Assembly (NCBI GenBank): GCA_963811705.1
Contig: CAWESL010000007.1
Span: 62,001 to 126,000, forward strand
Source: DATJPR01 sp963811705
GTDB lineage: Bacteria; Bacteroidota; Ignavibacteria; UBA10030; UBA6906
Direction: 5' to 3'
Length of the DNA stretch: 64,000 nucleotides
Of this stretch, positions 31,883 through 40,155 are shown piece after piece (position 1 is the stretch's first letter; each line of letters begins with the position of its first letter). The position numbers and the translations under genes were made by a program. The notes under the pieces were generated by a model. That model ran no database searches. It was not told the origin of the DNA and saw nothing but the letters and a program-made list of their open reading frames with translations.

Positions 31883-33526
31883 ATGCGACGCACTGTTATG
31901 GTGTTCCTCTTTCTCCTGGGCAACGGGTTTGCGCTGAGTCAGAATGCCGTCGAACCCGTCGACACTGCGATGATGACGCGAATCCGTTCCGAAGAGATGA
32001 ATCACTCTGAGGCGGCAGCCACCCTTGAAGGCCTCACGGATTATTGCGGGGCGAGGTTGTCCTGGTCGCCCGAATTCCAGGCTGCGGCCGCGTGGGTCAT
32101 GAACAAACTCAAATCCTGGCACCTCGAAAACGTGCACGAGGAGGAGTTCGCCCCCTCGGGAAAACCGTGGAGCATCAAACGGTTCAGCGCCCATATGATC
32201 GAGCCGAGAGTCGTACCGCTTATCGGCGTCGCAAAGGCCTGGTCCCCCGGGACAAACGGAACGGTCCAAGGGCCGGCGGTCTATCTCGATATCAAATCCG
32301 ACTCAGATTTCGCCAGATACAAGGGAAAGCTTCGAAAGACCTTCGTGTTCATCTCCGATGTGAAGCCGATGGAGATGAACTTCAATCCCATGGCGACGCG
32401 CGTCCCGGATTCAACGCTGCTGAAACTCGCCAATGCGGCTCCGGGCGCGGCCCGCAGGAGAGGCGGCCCATTCGCCGATACGGCGATGATGAGACACTTC
32501 CGTGAAGAAGCCCGTCTCGCCGGCAAGAAACTGGAGTTTTGCATCCAGGAACGGGCATACGCGATCATCGACGAGACGCGGGGCGACGGTGGGACCATCA
32601 TGACGGGCGCCGCGAGTGTTCCCCAACCCGAAACCACTCCGGGGACGCCGATGCGGAGAGTCAGCGCCTATGAAGCGGATGCGCCGAAGATCCTCCCCCA
32701 GGTGTCCCTCGCCGGCGAACAGTACAATCGCATCGTCCGATTGCTGAAACAGAACATTCCCGTCAAGCTCGAGATGGAGCTTGACGTGGATATGCCCGAC
32801 AAGCCGGTCCCCGGCATGAACGTGATCGGCGAGATCCCGGGCACCGACCTCAAAGATGAAGTTGTGATGGTCGGCGGGCACCTCGACAGCTGGCATCCGG
32901 GAACCGGGGCATGCGACAATGGTACCGGGGCCGTGACAGCGATGGAAGCGATAAGAATCCTCGCGGCGCTCGACGTCAAGCCGCGCCGGACGATCCGGGT
33001 CGCCCTCTGGGGCGGTGAAGAACAGGGACTGTTCGGATCCAAAGCCTATGTTGCGCAACATTTCGGCGAACGCGAGGGGGAGTCGTTCAACCCCTCAGGC
33101 CCGCTCAAGCCGAAACCGGACTACGACAAGTTCTGTGCGTATTTCAACGATGACAACGGGAGCGGCCGGTTCAGGGGAATCTATCTCCAGGGAGACGAAG
33201 AGGCTCGGCCGATCTTCCGGGCGTGGTTGACGCCATTCGCGGACCTGGGCGCCTCGACCGTCTCGGCGGCGAACACCGGCGGCACGGATCATCTTTCGTT
33301 TGACGCGATCGGCCTTCCAGGATTTCAGTTCATTCAGGATCCCCTCGAATACGGCAGAACCTATCATACGAATTTCGATGTGTACGAGCGCGCTTCCGAA
33401 AGCGACCTGAAGCAGAGTGCGACCATCATGGCGTCCTTCGCCTATGATGCCGCCATGCGCGAACAGAAGCTCCCGCATCTGTACGTGCCTGGCCTCATGA
33501 CGCCGACGGGCGAAACCACGCATTGA
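31883..33526 (+). CDS. Secreted M28-family zinc peptidase (aminopeptidase/carboxypeptidase type)
   Basis: A 547-residue exported peptidase. Signal peptide MRRTVMVFLFLLGNGFALS; PA-type inserted region (about 115-280); catalytic M28 domain from about residue 300 with GGHLDSWHPGTGACDNGTGA (first zinc ligands H and bridging D), WGGEEQGLFGS (general base and ligand E), FNDDNGSG (D ligand), and a C-terminal YHTNFDVYERA (H ligand). The length suits plasma glutamate carboxypeptidase-like M28 members. It probably degrades peptides in the periplasm or outside. Confidence 0.9.
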   Translation: MRRTVMVFLFLLGNGFALSQNAVEPVDTAMMTRIRSEEMNHSEAAATLEGLTDYCGARLSWSPEFQAAAAWVMNKLKSWHLENVHEEEFAPSGKPWSIKRFSAHMIEPRVVPLIGVAKAWSPGTNGTVQGPAVYLDIKSDSDFARYKGKLRKTFVFISDVKPMEMNFNPMATRVPDSTLLKLANAAPGAARRRGGPFADTAMMRHFREEARLAGKKLEFCIQERAYAIIDETRGDGGTIMTGAASVPQPETTPGTPMRRVSAYEADAPKILPQVSLAGEQYNRIVRLLKQNIPVKLEMELDVDMPDKPVPGMNVIGEIPGTDLKDEVVMVGGHLDSWHPGTGACDNGTGAVTAMEAIRILAALDVKPRRTIRVALWGGEEQGLFGSKAYVAQHFGEREGESFNPSGPLKPKPDYDKFCAYFNDDNGSGRFRGIYLQGDEEARPIFRAWLTPFADLGASTVSAANTGGTDHLSFDAIGLPGFQFIQDPLEYGRTYHTNFDVYERASESDLKQSATIMASFAYDAAMREQKLPHLYVPGLMTPTGETTH

Positions 33527-33546
33527 GAAGTGTTCGAATTCCAAAG

Positions 33547-33565
33547 GGGGGGACCACGTCCCCCC
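33547..33565 (+). terminator. Hairpin between the M28 gene and the 172-residue membrane protein gene
   Basis: GGGGGGAC (33547-33554), loop CAC, GTCCCCCC (33558-33565): a perfect 8-bp stem starting 21 bases after the peptidase stop and ending 15 bases before the next start at 33580. No T-run follows; it could attenuate read-through. Confidence 0.45.
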
Positions 33566-33579
33566 ACCCGGGCTCTCGC

Positions 33580-34098
33580 ATGGCAAACGAGGAACGGCAA
33601 TCGGGGGTACTCCGTTGGAAGCCCGCCGCTTCAAAAAAAGTTCTGTTGGCGGCAGGCGGATGCCTGTGGGCATGTGCAGGAGCGATGCTTGCTGTTCGGG
33701 GGTACGGCATGCTCGCCGAAGGAACCTCCCGGATCGTGATGCTGGAGAGCATTGCAAGCCTCGCGGGAGTGGTTCTCTTCGTCGTAATGTTCCGCTCCGT
33801 TGCCGATCGGTACATTGCGAGGATTATTGCGCTCGGGAGCGAGCGTCCCTGCTTCTTCGCCCTGATGTCCACCCGGGCCTACTTCGTGATGGCCTTCATG
33901 ATTACGCTCGGCATCACGTTGCGGAACATCCCTGGCATTCCCCGCGCCGATCTCGGAACCGTTTACGCTGCCATCGCCGTCCCGCTGCTCTTCTCTTCCG
34001 CCCGCTTCTTTCGTGAAAGCCTCTCAAGGAAAGGCAAGAACCTCCCGTCTGCGCCGAACGGCGGCGCGGAGTCTTCAGAGGTTCAACAAAAACAATGA
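33580..34098 (+). CDS. Uncharacterised four-helix membrane protein
   Basis: A 172-residue protein that I cannot assign to a family. Four hydrophobic segments are visible: KVLLAAGGCLWACAGAMLAV, SIASLAGVVLFVVMF, AYFVMAFMITLGITL and TVYAAIAVPLLFSSARFF, with basic loops. The C-terminal tail is polar. ATG 33580 lies 53 bases after the M28 stop, beyond the hairpin at 33547-33565. The stop codon is inside the terminator stem at 34095-34129. Confidence 0.6.
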   Translation: MANEERQSGVLRWKPAASKKVLLAAGGCLWACAGAMLAVRGYGMLAEGTSRIVMLESIASLAGVVLFVVMFRSVADRYIARIIALGSERPCFFALMSTRAYFVMAFMITLGITLRNIPGIPRADLGTVYAAIAVPLLFSSARFFRESLSRKGKNLPSAPNGGAESSEVQQKQ

Positions 34099-34129
34099 CC
34101 CGGCGGATGGTGCGATCCCGCCGGGTCAT
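34095..34129 (-). terminator. Intrinsic terminator of the cysteine-rich peptide gene (bidirectional stem)
   Basis: ATGACCCGGCGG (34095-34106) pairs perfectly with CCGCCGGGTCAT (34118-34129) around an 11-base loop. On the minus strand it is followed by TGTTTTTG, a genuine T-run, so it terminates the gene at 34151-34414. On the plus strand it covers the stop of the four-helix protein gene. Confidence 0.8.
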
Positions 34130-34150
34130 CGTTGCACTCCGATCAACGTG

Positions 34151-34414
34151 TTACTTCGCTTCCTTGCTGGCTTCTTTCGCGGGCGTCGAGTCGCACTTCA
34201 TCCCCTTGGCTCCCGCTTTCGTGCACTTCATCGCTTTCGCGTCATTCTTCATTCCGCAGCAGCATTTCCCGCACATCCTGCCCGGTGCACCCTTGGGAGT
34301 CTGAGTTCCTGTGGTGGTCGTAGCCTTATTGTCCGTGGTTTTATCCTGTGACAGTGCCGCGGTCGAGCATGTCAAAAATACGACGATCATCAGGAAGGAG
34401 AGAAAACGCATCAT
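34151..34414 (-). CDS. Small secreted cysteine- and lysine-rich protein
   Basis: An 87-residue protein with a signal peptide (MMRFLSFLMIVVFLTCSTAALS) and a mature part of about 65 residues rich in Thr, Lys and Cys. It has a CGKCCCGM cluster and two later K-C motifs (MKCTK, MKCDS). Such a cluster could bind metal ions; no known family is recognised. Start ATG 34414 follows a plausible promoter at 34469-34499; the longer frame to 34495 begins inside that promoter. It has its own terminator (34095-34129), so it is a single-gene transcript. Confidence 0.65.
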   Translation of the reverse strand: MMRFLSFLMIVVFLTCSTAALSQDKTTDNKATTTTGTQTPKGAPGRMCGKCCCGMKNDAKAMKCTKAGAKGMKCDSTPAKEASKEAK

Positions 34415-34468
34415 GGCAGAACCTTTCTTCAAGTTGACTTGATGGGGAGAGCATGGAGTTGCTTCGGG

Positions 34469-34499
34469 TAATGATACGCAGAGGAGAATGAACATTCAA
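34469..34499 (-). promoter_or_regulatory. Promoter of the cysteine-rich peptide gene
   Basis: Minus-strand TTG (34499-34497), 20-base spacer, TATCATTA (34476-34469). TA and the central TT are kept, the spacing is exact. Predicted leader about 48 bases. Confidence 0.4.
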
Positions 34500-34742
34500 T
34501 TCCGCCTGTTGAGTGTGTGCCGGTGCCCGATGAGCTTCATGAGACGGAGACGTCTGATAAGAGAAAGGTCACATATGGGGTGACAACTTTTGGACAAAAG
34601 TACAAGCCAAATCGAAAAAAGTAGAATCTACAAGAACCGCGGAGCGATATCGAGGTGCTTTCGACGAAATTGAAGCCTGGATAGGACGCGATTTCAGGCA
34701 TGCAGCTTGTGATAAGAAGACTCAGTAAAACCGGGGGATTTC
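34500..34742. other. Intergenic region without recognised gene
   Basis: The stretch between the cysteine-rich peptide gene and the 55-codon reading frame at 34743 has no open frame of note. It is more A-rich than its surroundings (34590-34630). CAAAAGTA at 34595-34602 resembles a minus-strand -10 box but lacks a TTG at the right distance. No clear function. Confidence 0.4.
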
Positions 34743-34910
34743 ATGACTATTCTTATCGGCGTCTCCATTTATGTTGGAGTGGTTGTCGCACTCCTCACCT
34801 TCTTCCGCTTCGTGCACAGGACTGACGATGTTATGCGGGCGATTCACGCCGAGATGCCCACGAACGAAGAGGGATTTGAATCACACGTCGCCCACAACAG
34901 AGTCGCGTAA
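34743..34910 (+). CDS. Predicted 55-residue single-span membrane protein
   Basis: ATG 34743 to TAA 34908-34910 encodes an N-terminal hydrophobic helix (TILIGVSIYVGVVVALLTFF), a basic RFVHR junction and a polar tail with TDDVMRAIHAEMPTNEE. The start is preceded by GGGGGA at 7 bases, a possible ribosome binding site. The N-out/C-in or N-in topology is undecided. I recognise no family; its size lies below usual gene-calling cut-offs. It converges with the AsnC-RAM gene. Confidence 0.45.
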   Translation: MTILIGVSIYVGVVVALLTFFRFVHRTDDVMRAIHAEMPTNEEGFESHVAHNRVA

Positions 34911-34936
34911 CAAATCTGGACCTCCCCTTTATCCCC

Positions 34937-35215
34937 CTACTCCATCCCCAGGGAGAACATCGCCTCGAGATCGTGGCGTGAGTACGCACGAAAGGCGATG
35001 AGCGTTTCTGTCTGTCGAATCCCTGCAATCGTTGCGATCTGTTTCGTCACCAACTCCGCAAGGTCTTCGTTCGACTTGACGCGAATCACGGCCACAAGAT
35101 CGTAGCGGCCTCCCACGGAATACACTTCGCTGATCCCCGGATATCCGGCCAGTTTCTCCGCCACTTGCTGGACGGATCCGCGTTCGATGTTCAACAGCAC
35201 GATTGATGTCACCAT
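34937..35215 (-). CDS. Stand-alone Lrp/AsnC RAM (ligand-binding) domain protein
   Basis: A 92-residue protein comprising only the C-terminal ligand-binding/oligomerisation domain of Lrp/AsnC regulators: TSIVLLNIERGSVQQVAEKLAGYPGISEVYSVGGRYDLVAVIRVKS, with the G-x-x-D-L/Y motif of the amino-acid site. There is no DNA-binding helix-turn-helix. Such stand-alone RAM proteins bind amino acids and form octamers in other organisms. It begins only 2 bases after the stop of the papain-like protease gene, so both are translated from one transcript. Confidence 0.85.
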   Translation of the reverse strand: MVTSIVLLNIERGSVQQVAEKLAGYPGISEVYSVGGRYDLVAVIRVKSNEDLAELVTKQIATIAGIRQTETLIAFRAYSRHDLEAMFSLGME

Positions 35216-35217
35216 CG

Positions 35218-36492
35218 TTATTGCCCGTCTGACGTTTGCGTCTCCAGTGAATTGACCGAAGCGACCTTCCGCAGAATATCCTTCACCATGTCCTTGTGGA
35301 TCGTGAACCCCATCATTTTCAACTTCACGTAGTCTTCCTGGAAGAAGTAGTAGCCGGGGTGACTGTTATTCCGGGACCCCGAACCCGAGTCTTTGATCAG
35401 GTACCAATCCTTACCGTCGACCGTGGCATATCCGACGAGATGGATTCCGTGATCGTCGGTGGTCGTTCTGTTGGCAAACCGGAATTCGCGAGCATTCTCG
35501 TCGATGTAATCCGATGGGATATCGAACGAGGGAATGATGGCGACTCCGGAATGGCCTTCGTACCCGGGTTCGGACGTGTCCCCCCCGAGCGAAAGCGTAT
35601 ACCCCGCACGAATGGCCTTCTTGATTATCCCCATGAAATCGTCAAGAGGGACATTAACATAGTCTGCACTGTGCCACCAGTTGTCCGGAACTTCATATTC
35701 CGCTTTCGCGTAGTACGGCTTCTCCATGAGCGACATGATTTCGACATAATCATCAGGATCGATGCCCAGGACATCGTGCAGATACTCCTTCGGTGAAAGT
35801 TGTTTTCCGTCGACCACGATCGTCATCGGCGGCTCACCCAGATATTTGTCGAGAATGGTGCGCACGGTCGCGACGACTTGATCCGCATTCCAGGCATTGG
35901 CAGTTTTCACGGCCTGCAGATAGCCGTTCAACTCAGAAAACAAAGCCCGGTGATCGTGCACTGACTGCCCGGGCAGAAGTCCGGAGTATGCCGACGCGGG
36001 AACAACACCGTACTTCTTCCAGATACGCATGACGGCGTTGGATTCCGACCCTTCGCCAAATTCTGTCGTCCCGCCTGACCGGACGTACCCCCGGGCTTTC
36101 TCGACATATTCCCAATACACCGTCCAGAGTTCCGAGAGTTTCACATCCATCCCTTTCAGCCGGTGAATCTCCGATTCAAAGAACGATGTTGTGGAGAAGC
36201 ACCAGCATGTCCCGGTGAGCCCTTGAGAGACCGGCGGCGTATGCCAGCTTGTCGTAAATGCGCCGATGGACTGAGGGAACTTCTTCGCACTCAGATCGAC
36301 ACGGAGATCACGGTGAACAGCTTCCCGCGTCTTCTTGAAGGCGTTGGCCTTCTGTTCCATCTGCTCATAGAATTCATTTTTTGGTGCAACGAAGATAGCC
36401 TTGTCGCGCTTTGCATTTTCCTGCGCTTCGACGGTCGTGAGGAAGACGGAGATGAACCCCGTGACGAGAAGGAAAACCGGGGACAGTCGCAT
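35218..36492 (-). CDS. Exported papain-like (C1 family) cysteine protease with Asp in place of the catalytic Asn
   Basis: A 424-residue protein with a signal peptide (MRLSPVFLLVTGFISVFLTTVEA). The papain core is clear: oxyanion Gln and nucleophile in SQGLTGTCWCFS, catalytic His in DDHGIHLVGYA. At the position of the papain Asn (usually KNSWG) it reads IKDSGSG, so Asn is replaced by Asp and the following Trp is lost. A long insertion (about 180-290) separates Cys and His. ATG 36492 with upstream AAGGAC is preferred over the frame start at 36585. Neighbours: an unknown 223-residue gene upstream and the RAM-domain gene 2 bases downstream. Confidence 0.8.
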   Translation of the reverse strand: MRLSPVFLLVTGFISVFLTTVEAQENAKRDKAIFVAPKNEFYEQMEQKANAFKKTREAVHRDLRVDLSAKKFPQSIGAFTTSWHTPPVSQGLTGTCWCFSTTSFFESEIHRLKGMDVKLSELWTVYWEYVEKARGYVRSGGTTEFGEGSESNAVMRIWKKYGVVPASAYSGLLPGQSVHDHRALFSELNGYLQAVKTANAWNADQVVATVRTILDKYLGEPPMTIVVDGKQLSPKEYLHDVLGIDPDDYVEIMSLMEKPYYAKAEYEVPDNWWHSADYVNVPLDDFMGIIKKAIRAGYTLSLGGDTSEPGYEGHSGVAIIPSFDIPSDYIDENAREFRFANRTTTDDHGIHLVGYATVDGKDWYLIKDSGSGSRNNSHPGYYFFQEDYVKLKMMGFTIHKDMVKDILRKVASVNSLETQTSDGQ

Positions 36493-36547
36493 GAAGGAGT
36501 CCTTGATCGGTGAGGAGGGAAGGATCGGGGGGAAACCCGAGAAAACG

Positions 36548-37219
36548 CTATTCATAGGAATCGAGGAGACGCACCTGCCGGACATTCTCGAACAGTCGTT
36601 CGGCGGAATAGTCCGCGTCGTCTTCCATGGTATACTTCTCGAAAAACTCTCTGCATAACATCAAGAGCGCCTGGTCATCGGCCTGGCGCTTCTGCCCTTC
36701 GTGCAGACAGTACAGTGCTGCCGCCTTCACGCCGCGGGTCCAAAGTTGCTTTCGGTGTTCGAGCGCGAGGGCCGAATCCCGCGGATCCGGTTTTGGCGCG
36801 GGCTTGAGCTTCGGCAGAAGGTCCTTCGCATGGACCTGGAGGTGCACAAGGGCGAGGAGGAGCCCGCGTTCCTTCTTCATCCCCGCGTCGACATCCATCA
36901 GGCGATGGGTCTTGTCGATCCGTTCCTCCTTCGTCAGCTTTTCGTTGCTTTTGAACGCCGGCATGGTCAGCGGGGTGCCGCCCCCGACGCTAAACGTCGT
37001 GCTGGCACGCGTCGCATACGAATTCTTAAGGATTTCTTTCCTTTCGTCTTCGAGCGCACGGACACGAACCTGCAGCCCCGCCCGGAACTCGGGCATCGGG
37101 ACATCGATGATCGATTCCCCCCGACGAACCGTCAGCAGTAAGTTCGAAGTACGCTCTGCGGGTCGGGCACCGACAATTCCTGCTGCCCGTAGCAATTGAA
37201 GTGCCTGGAAATCTGTCAT
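36548..37219 (-). CDS. Uncharacterised 223-residue protein
   Basis: Not recognised. Soluble, charged, largely helical; a short N-terminal DFQALQLLRAAGIVG, a beta-like part VRRGESIIDVPMPEF, and a helical C-terminal half (KTHRLMDVDAGMKKERGLLLALVHLQVHAKDLLPKL, then a short proline/lysine linker, then ALEHRKQLWTRGVKAAALYCLHEG). No signal peptide or metal site is visible. Upstream of it are 266 bases without gene; downstream, the protease starts 55 bases later on the same strand. Confidence 0.6.
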   Translation of the reverse strand: MTDFQALQLLRAAGIVGARPAERTSNLLLTVRRGESIIDVPMPEFRAGLQVRVRALEDERKEILKNSYATRASTTFSVGGGTPLTMPAFKSNEKLTKEERIDKTHRLMDVDAGMKKERGLLLALVHLQVHAKDLLPKLKPAPKPDPRDSALALEHRKQLWTRGVKAAALYCLHEGQKRQADDQALLMLCREFFEKYTMEDDADYSAERLFENVRQVRLLDSYE

Positions 37220-37403
37220 GCGATTACGGCAACGGTTTCACAAATCAAACGATGACCCTCATCTTCGAGTATATCGAATTGACGCCGAAAAGGCAAGAAA
37301 GGGGGCGGGGGAACACTTTTGATGATTCTTTGATGGATATCGACGGATCTTTGTATCACCTTCGATAAGCCACCCTTTGCACGCTTCGCTGCCGGAAAGT
37401 GGA

Positions 37404-37434
37404 TTGTCTCTTAAAGCCGATTCACGTACCTTTG
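37404..37434 (+). promoter_or_regulatory. Promoter of kdpDE
   Basis: TTG (37404-37406), 20-base spacer, TACCTTTG (37427-37434): exact match to TTG-N20-TAnnTTTG. The expected start near 37441 makes any start codon before it impossible and supports the ATG at 37486. Confidence 0.6.
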
Positions 37435-37485
37435 CGCATCGACTGCGTCGATCGTGGGACAACCCGTACCGACCACAAGGTTTTC

Positions 37486-40155
37486 ATGGTCTCTCCCGAG
37501 CATACCCGTCCGAACCCGGACACACTCCTGAGAAATATTGCACGCCAGGACACCGAGCTAACGCGCCCCCGTCTCAAAGTGTTTCTCGGAATGAGCGCAG
37601 GCGTGGGCAAGACGTATGCCATGCTTCGAGCGGGGCACGACGCCAGGACGAAAGGCATCGACATTGTCGTCGGAATCGTCGAGAGTCATGGTCGGAAAGA
37701 AACAGAGGCTCTCGTCCAAGGCCTGCCGGTCCTCCCGCGGCACCGCCTGGACTACCGCGGAACCCTCCTCGAAGAGATGGATCTCGACGCCATTCTTGCG
37801 CGGCATCCTCATCTCGTTCTCGTCGACGAGCTCGCCCACACGAACGCGCCGGGAAGCAGACATGCGAAGCGCTATCAGGACGTCCTTGAGCTTCTGGACA
37901 ACGGCATCAGTGTTCTCACGACGCTGAATGTTCAGCACCTCGAAAGCCGCGCGGATGTCGTCGCCCGGATCACCGGCATTATCGTCCGTGAAACCGTCCC
38001 GGATTCCATTCTCGACCGGATCGATGAAGTCGAACTCATTGACCTGTCCCCGGACGAACTGCTGAAACGACTGGCAGAAGGGAAAGTCTACACCGGCGAA
38101 CGGTCGCTCAGGGCGACGCAGAATTTTTTCCGGAAGGGAAACCTGACGGCCCTGCGCGAAATGGCGTTGCGCGTGACAGCCGAGCGCGTGGACCGTCAGC
38201 TTCGTGATTACATGCAGACCCGGAATATCCCCGGCCCATGGAAATCCGCGCAACGCATTCTCGTCGCGGTCTCACAGAGCCCGCAATCCGTGGAGCTCAT
38301 CCGGTGGGGACGAGGGCTCGCGCAGACCATGGACGCGACGTGGGTGGCAGTATCGGTCGAAACGCTTCAGATGCTTGGCGAAGCGGAACGTGCACAGCGG
38401 GAAAAGAACCTCGCCCTTGCACGGGAGCTCGGCGCGGAAGTCGTCACGACGACCGACACCGATGTCGTTCGTGGCGTTCTCCGGGTCGCAAAAGAGCAAA
38501 ATGCATCGCAGCTGCTCGTCGGCAAGTCCCTGGGCCGGGGTTGGCTCTGGGGCAAGTCGATTCTTGACCGCTTCCTGGAAGAGAGCGGAGACCTGGACGT
38601 CCTCGCGGTCGGAACAGTCCACACCAAAGGAGTGAAGCGACGACTCTTTCCCACGCCGACGCGACACTCGGGGCCCTGGCAATATCTCCTTTCCGCGGTA
38701 ACGATCGGCGTTGTCCTGCTCCTGAGTTCGTTCGCCTCCCCATTCCTTGGGTACCAGTCGGTTTCGTTCATTCTCCTGCTCACCGTGTTGCTTCTTCCAC
38801 TGTTTGTTGGACTCGGCCCTGTCCTCCTTGCGGCCCTTGTCAGCGCAGCAGGGTGGGATTTTTTCTTCATCCCGCCCCCGGGAACGCTTGCCGTGGGACG
38901 ACCCGAGGACGTGTTGATGCTCCTCACGTATTTTGTTGTCGCGCTGGTGGCCGGAACGCTATCCTCACGCAACAGGATCCATCAGCAGGCAGTCCGACAA
39001 CGCGAGGAACGGGCAACCGCGCTCTATGCGCTCACCAAGGATCTCTCTGTCGCATCATCGAAGGACGGCGTGGTAAAAGCGACCGTCGACAATCTGGGGA
39101 GAAGTTTCAATGCCGACGTGGTTGTGTTTCTCGGCGAACCCGACGGCGACATTTCTTCGACACCGCACCCGGCAAGCACCCTCGCTGTCGATGAGAAGGA
39201 ATACAGCGTTGCCGCATGGGTCTATTGGAATGAACGGAAGGCCGGCAGGTTTACCGACACGCTTCCTTTCGCCGGGGCGACGTACTATCCCATTTCCGGA
39301 CCGCGCTATTCGCTTGGCGTCGTGGGGCTTCGCACGGCATCGGATGCCGCCCCGAGCTCGGACCAGGAAGCGCTCCTCGTAAACCTCCTCAGCCAGACCG
39401 CCTCATCCCTGGAGCGCGAAACGCTGAACGAACTCACCAAGCAAGCGATTGTCGTGCAGGAATCAGAGCGGCTCTATAAAACCCTCTTCAATTCCATTTC
39501 GCACGAAATGCGCACACCCCTGAGTGCGATCCTTGCGGCGACCGAAGCGCTGAGTTCGACCCCGGGGGAGGCGGCGGAACGCAAGGAGCTTGAAGAAGAA
39601 ATCCATACCGCGGCACACCGGATGAACCGCCTGGTCGGGAATCTTCTCGATATGACGCGGCTGGATTCCGGCATGATCCGGCCGTCCTTCGACTGGTGTT
39701 CTGTCACGGACGTCGTTCAAAGCGCTGTGAGGAAATTGCAGGAGGAACTGAGCGATCATGCCGTGATGATCGCGATTGCGGATTCCGTCCCGTTGATCAA
39801 GGCTGATTTTCCGCTCCTGGAACAGGCATTCGCGAACGTCCTGCACAACGCGGCCCTGTATACGCCCACCGGCTCGAAGATCGAGGTTCGCGCACGGATC
39901 GAAGATGACAATTGTGTCGTCACCGTCGAAGATAATGGTCCGGGCCTTCCGGCCGGAGCGTTGGACCACGTGTTCGAGAAGTTCTTCCGTTTGCCCGGAA
40001 GCAAGGCCGGAGGGACGGGGCTGGGCCTTTCAATCGCGCGCGGATTCGTCGAGGCTCACGGCGGGACACTGGTCGCGGAAAACCGCCCCGAAGGCGGGGC
40101 ACGATTCATCTTCAGGCTCCCCATAGAAAAATCCGAAGCGGCCCATGATCCGTGA
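37486..40155 (+). CDS. kdpD: Osmosensitive K+ channel sensor histidine kinase KdpD
   Basis: An 889-residue full-length KdpD. N-terminal KdpD domain with Walker A G35-MSAGVGK-T43 and the usual HGRKETEAL segment; USP-like domain (about 245-375); DUF4118 with four membrane helices (about 395-500); a GAF-like region; HisKA with phosphoacceptor His in SISHEMRTPLSAIL; HATPase with N-box ANVLHNAALYTPTG and G-boxes VEDNGPGLP and GGTGLGLSIARGF. It senses low K+/osmotic stress and phosphorylates KdpE. Stop overlaps the kdpE start. No kdpFABC genes are in the window. The start at 37486 is supported by the promoter position. Confidence 0.95.
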   Translation: MVSPEHTRPNPDTLLRNIARQDTELTRPRLKVFLGMSAGVGKTYAMLRAGHDARTKGIDIVVGIVESHGRKETEALVQGLPVLPRHRLDYRGTLLEEMDLDAILARHPHLVLVDELAHTNAPGSRHAKRYQDVLELLDNGISVLTTLNVQHLESRADVVARITGIIVRETVPDSILDRIDEVELIDLSPDELLKRLAEGKVYTGERSLRATQNFFRKGNLTALREMALRVTAERVDRQLRDYMQTRNIPGPWKSAQRILVAVSQSPQSVELIRWGRGLAQTMDATWVAVSVETLQMLGEAERAQREKNLALARELGAEVVTTTDTDVVRGVLRVAKEQNASQLLVGKSLGRGWLWGKSILDRFLEESGDLDVLAVGTVHTKGVKRRLFPTPTRHSGPWQYLLSAVTIGVVLLLSSFASPFLGYQSVSFILLLTVLLLPLFVGLGPVLLAALVSAAGWDFFFIPPPGTLAVGRPEDVLMLLTYFVVALVAGTLSSRNRIHQQAVRQREERATALYALTKDLSVASSKDGVVKATVDNLGRSFNADVVVFLGEPDGDISSTPHPASTLAVDEKEYSVAAWVYWNERKAGRFTDTLPFAGATYYPISGPRYSLGVVGLRTASDAAPSSDQEALLVNLLSQTASSLERETLNELTKQAIVVQESERLYKTLFNSISHEMRTPLSAILAATEALSSTPGEAAERKELEEEIHTAAHRMNRLVGNLLDMTRLDSGMIRPSFDWCSVTDVVQSAVRKLQEELSDHAVMIAIADSVPLIKADFPLLEQAFANVLHNAALYTPTGSKIEVRARIEDDNCVVTVEDNGPGLPAGALDHVFEKFFRLPGSKAGGTGLGLSIARGFVEAHGGTLVAENRPEGGARFIFRLPIEKSEAAHDP

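Noticed and set aside
34595..34602. CAAAAGTA, a perfect minus-strand TAnnTTTG box
   Set aside because: No TTG at 19-21 bases upstream and no gene starts within a plausible distance on that strand.
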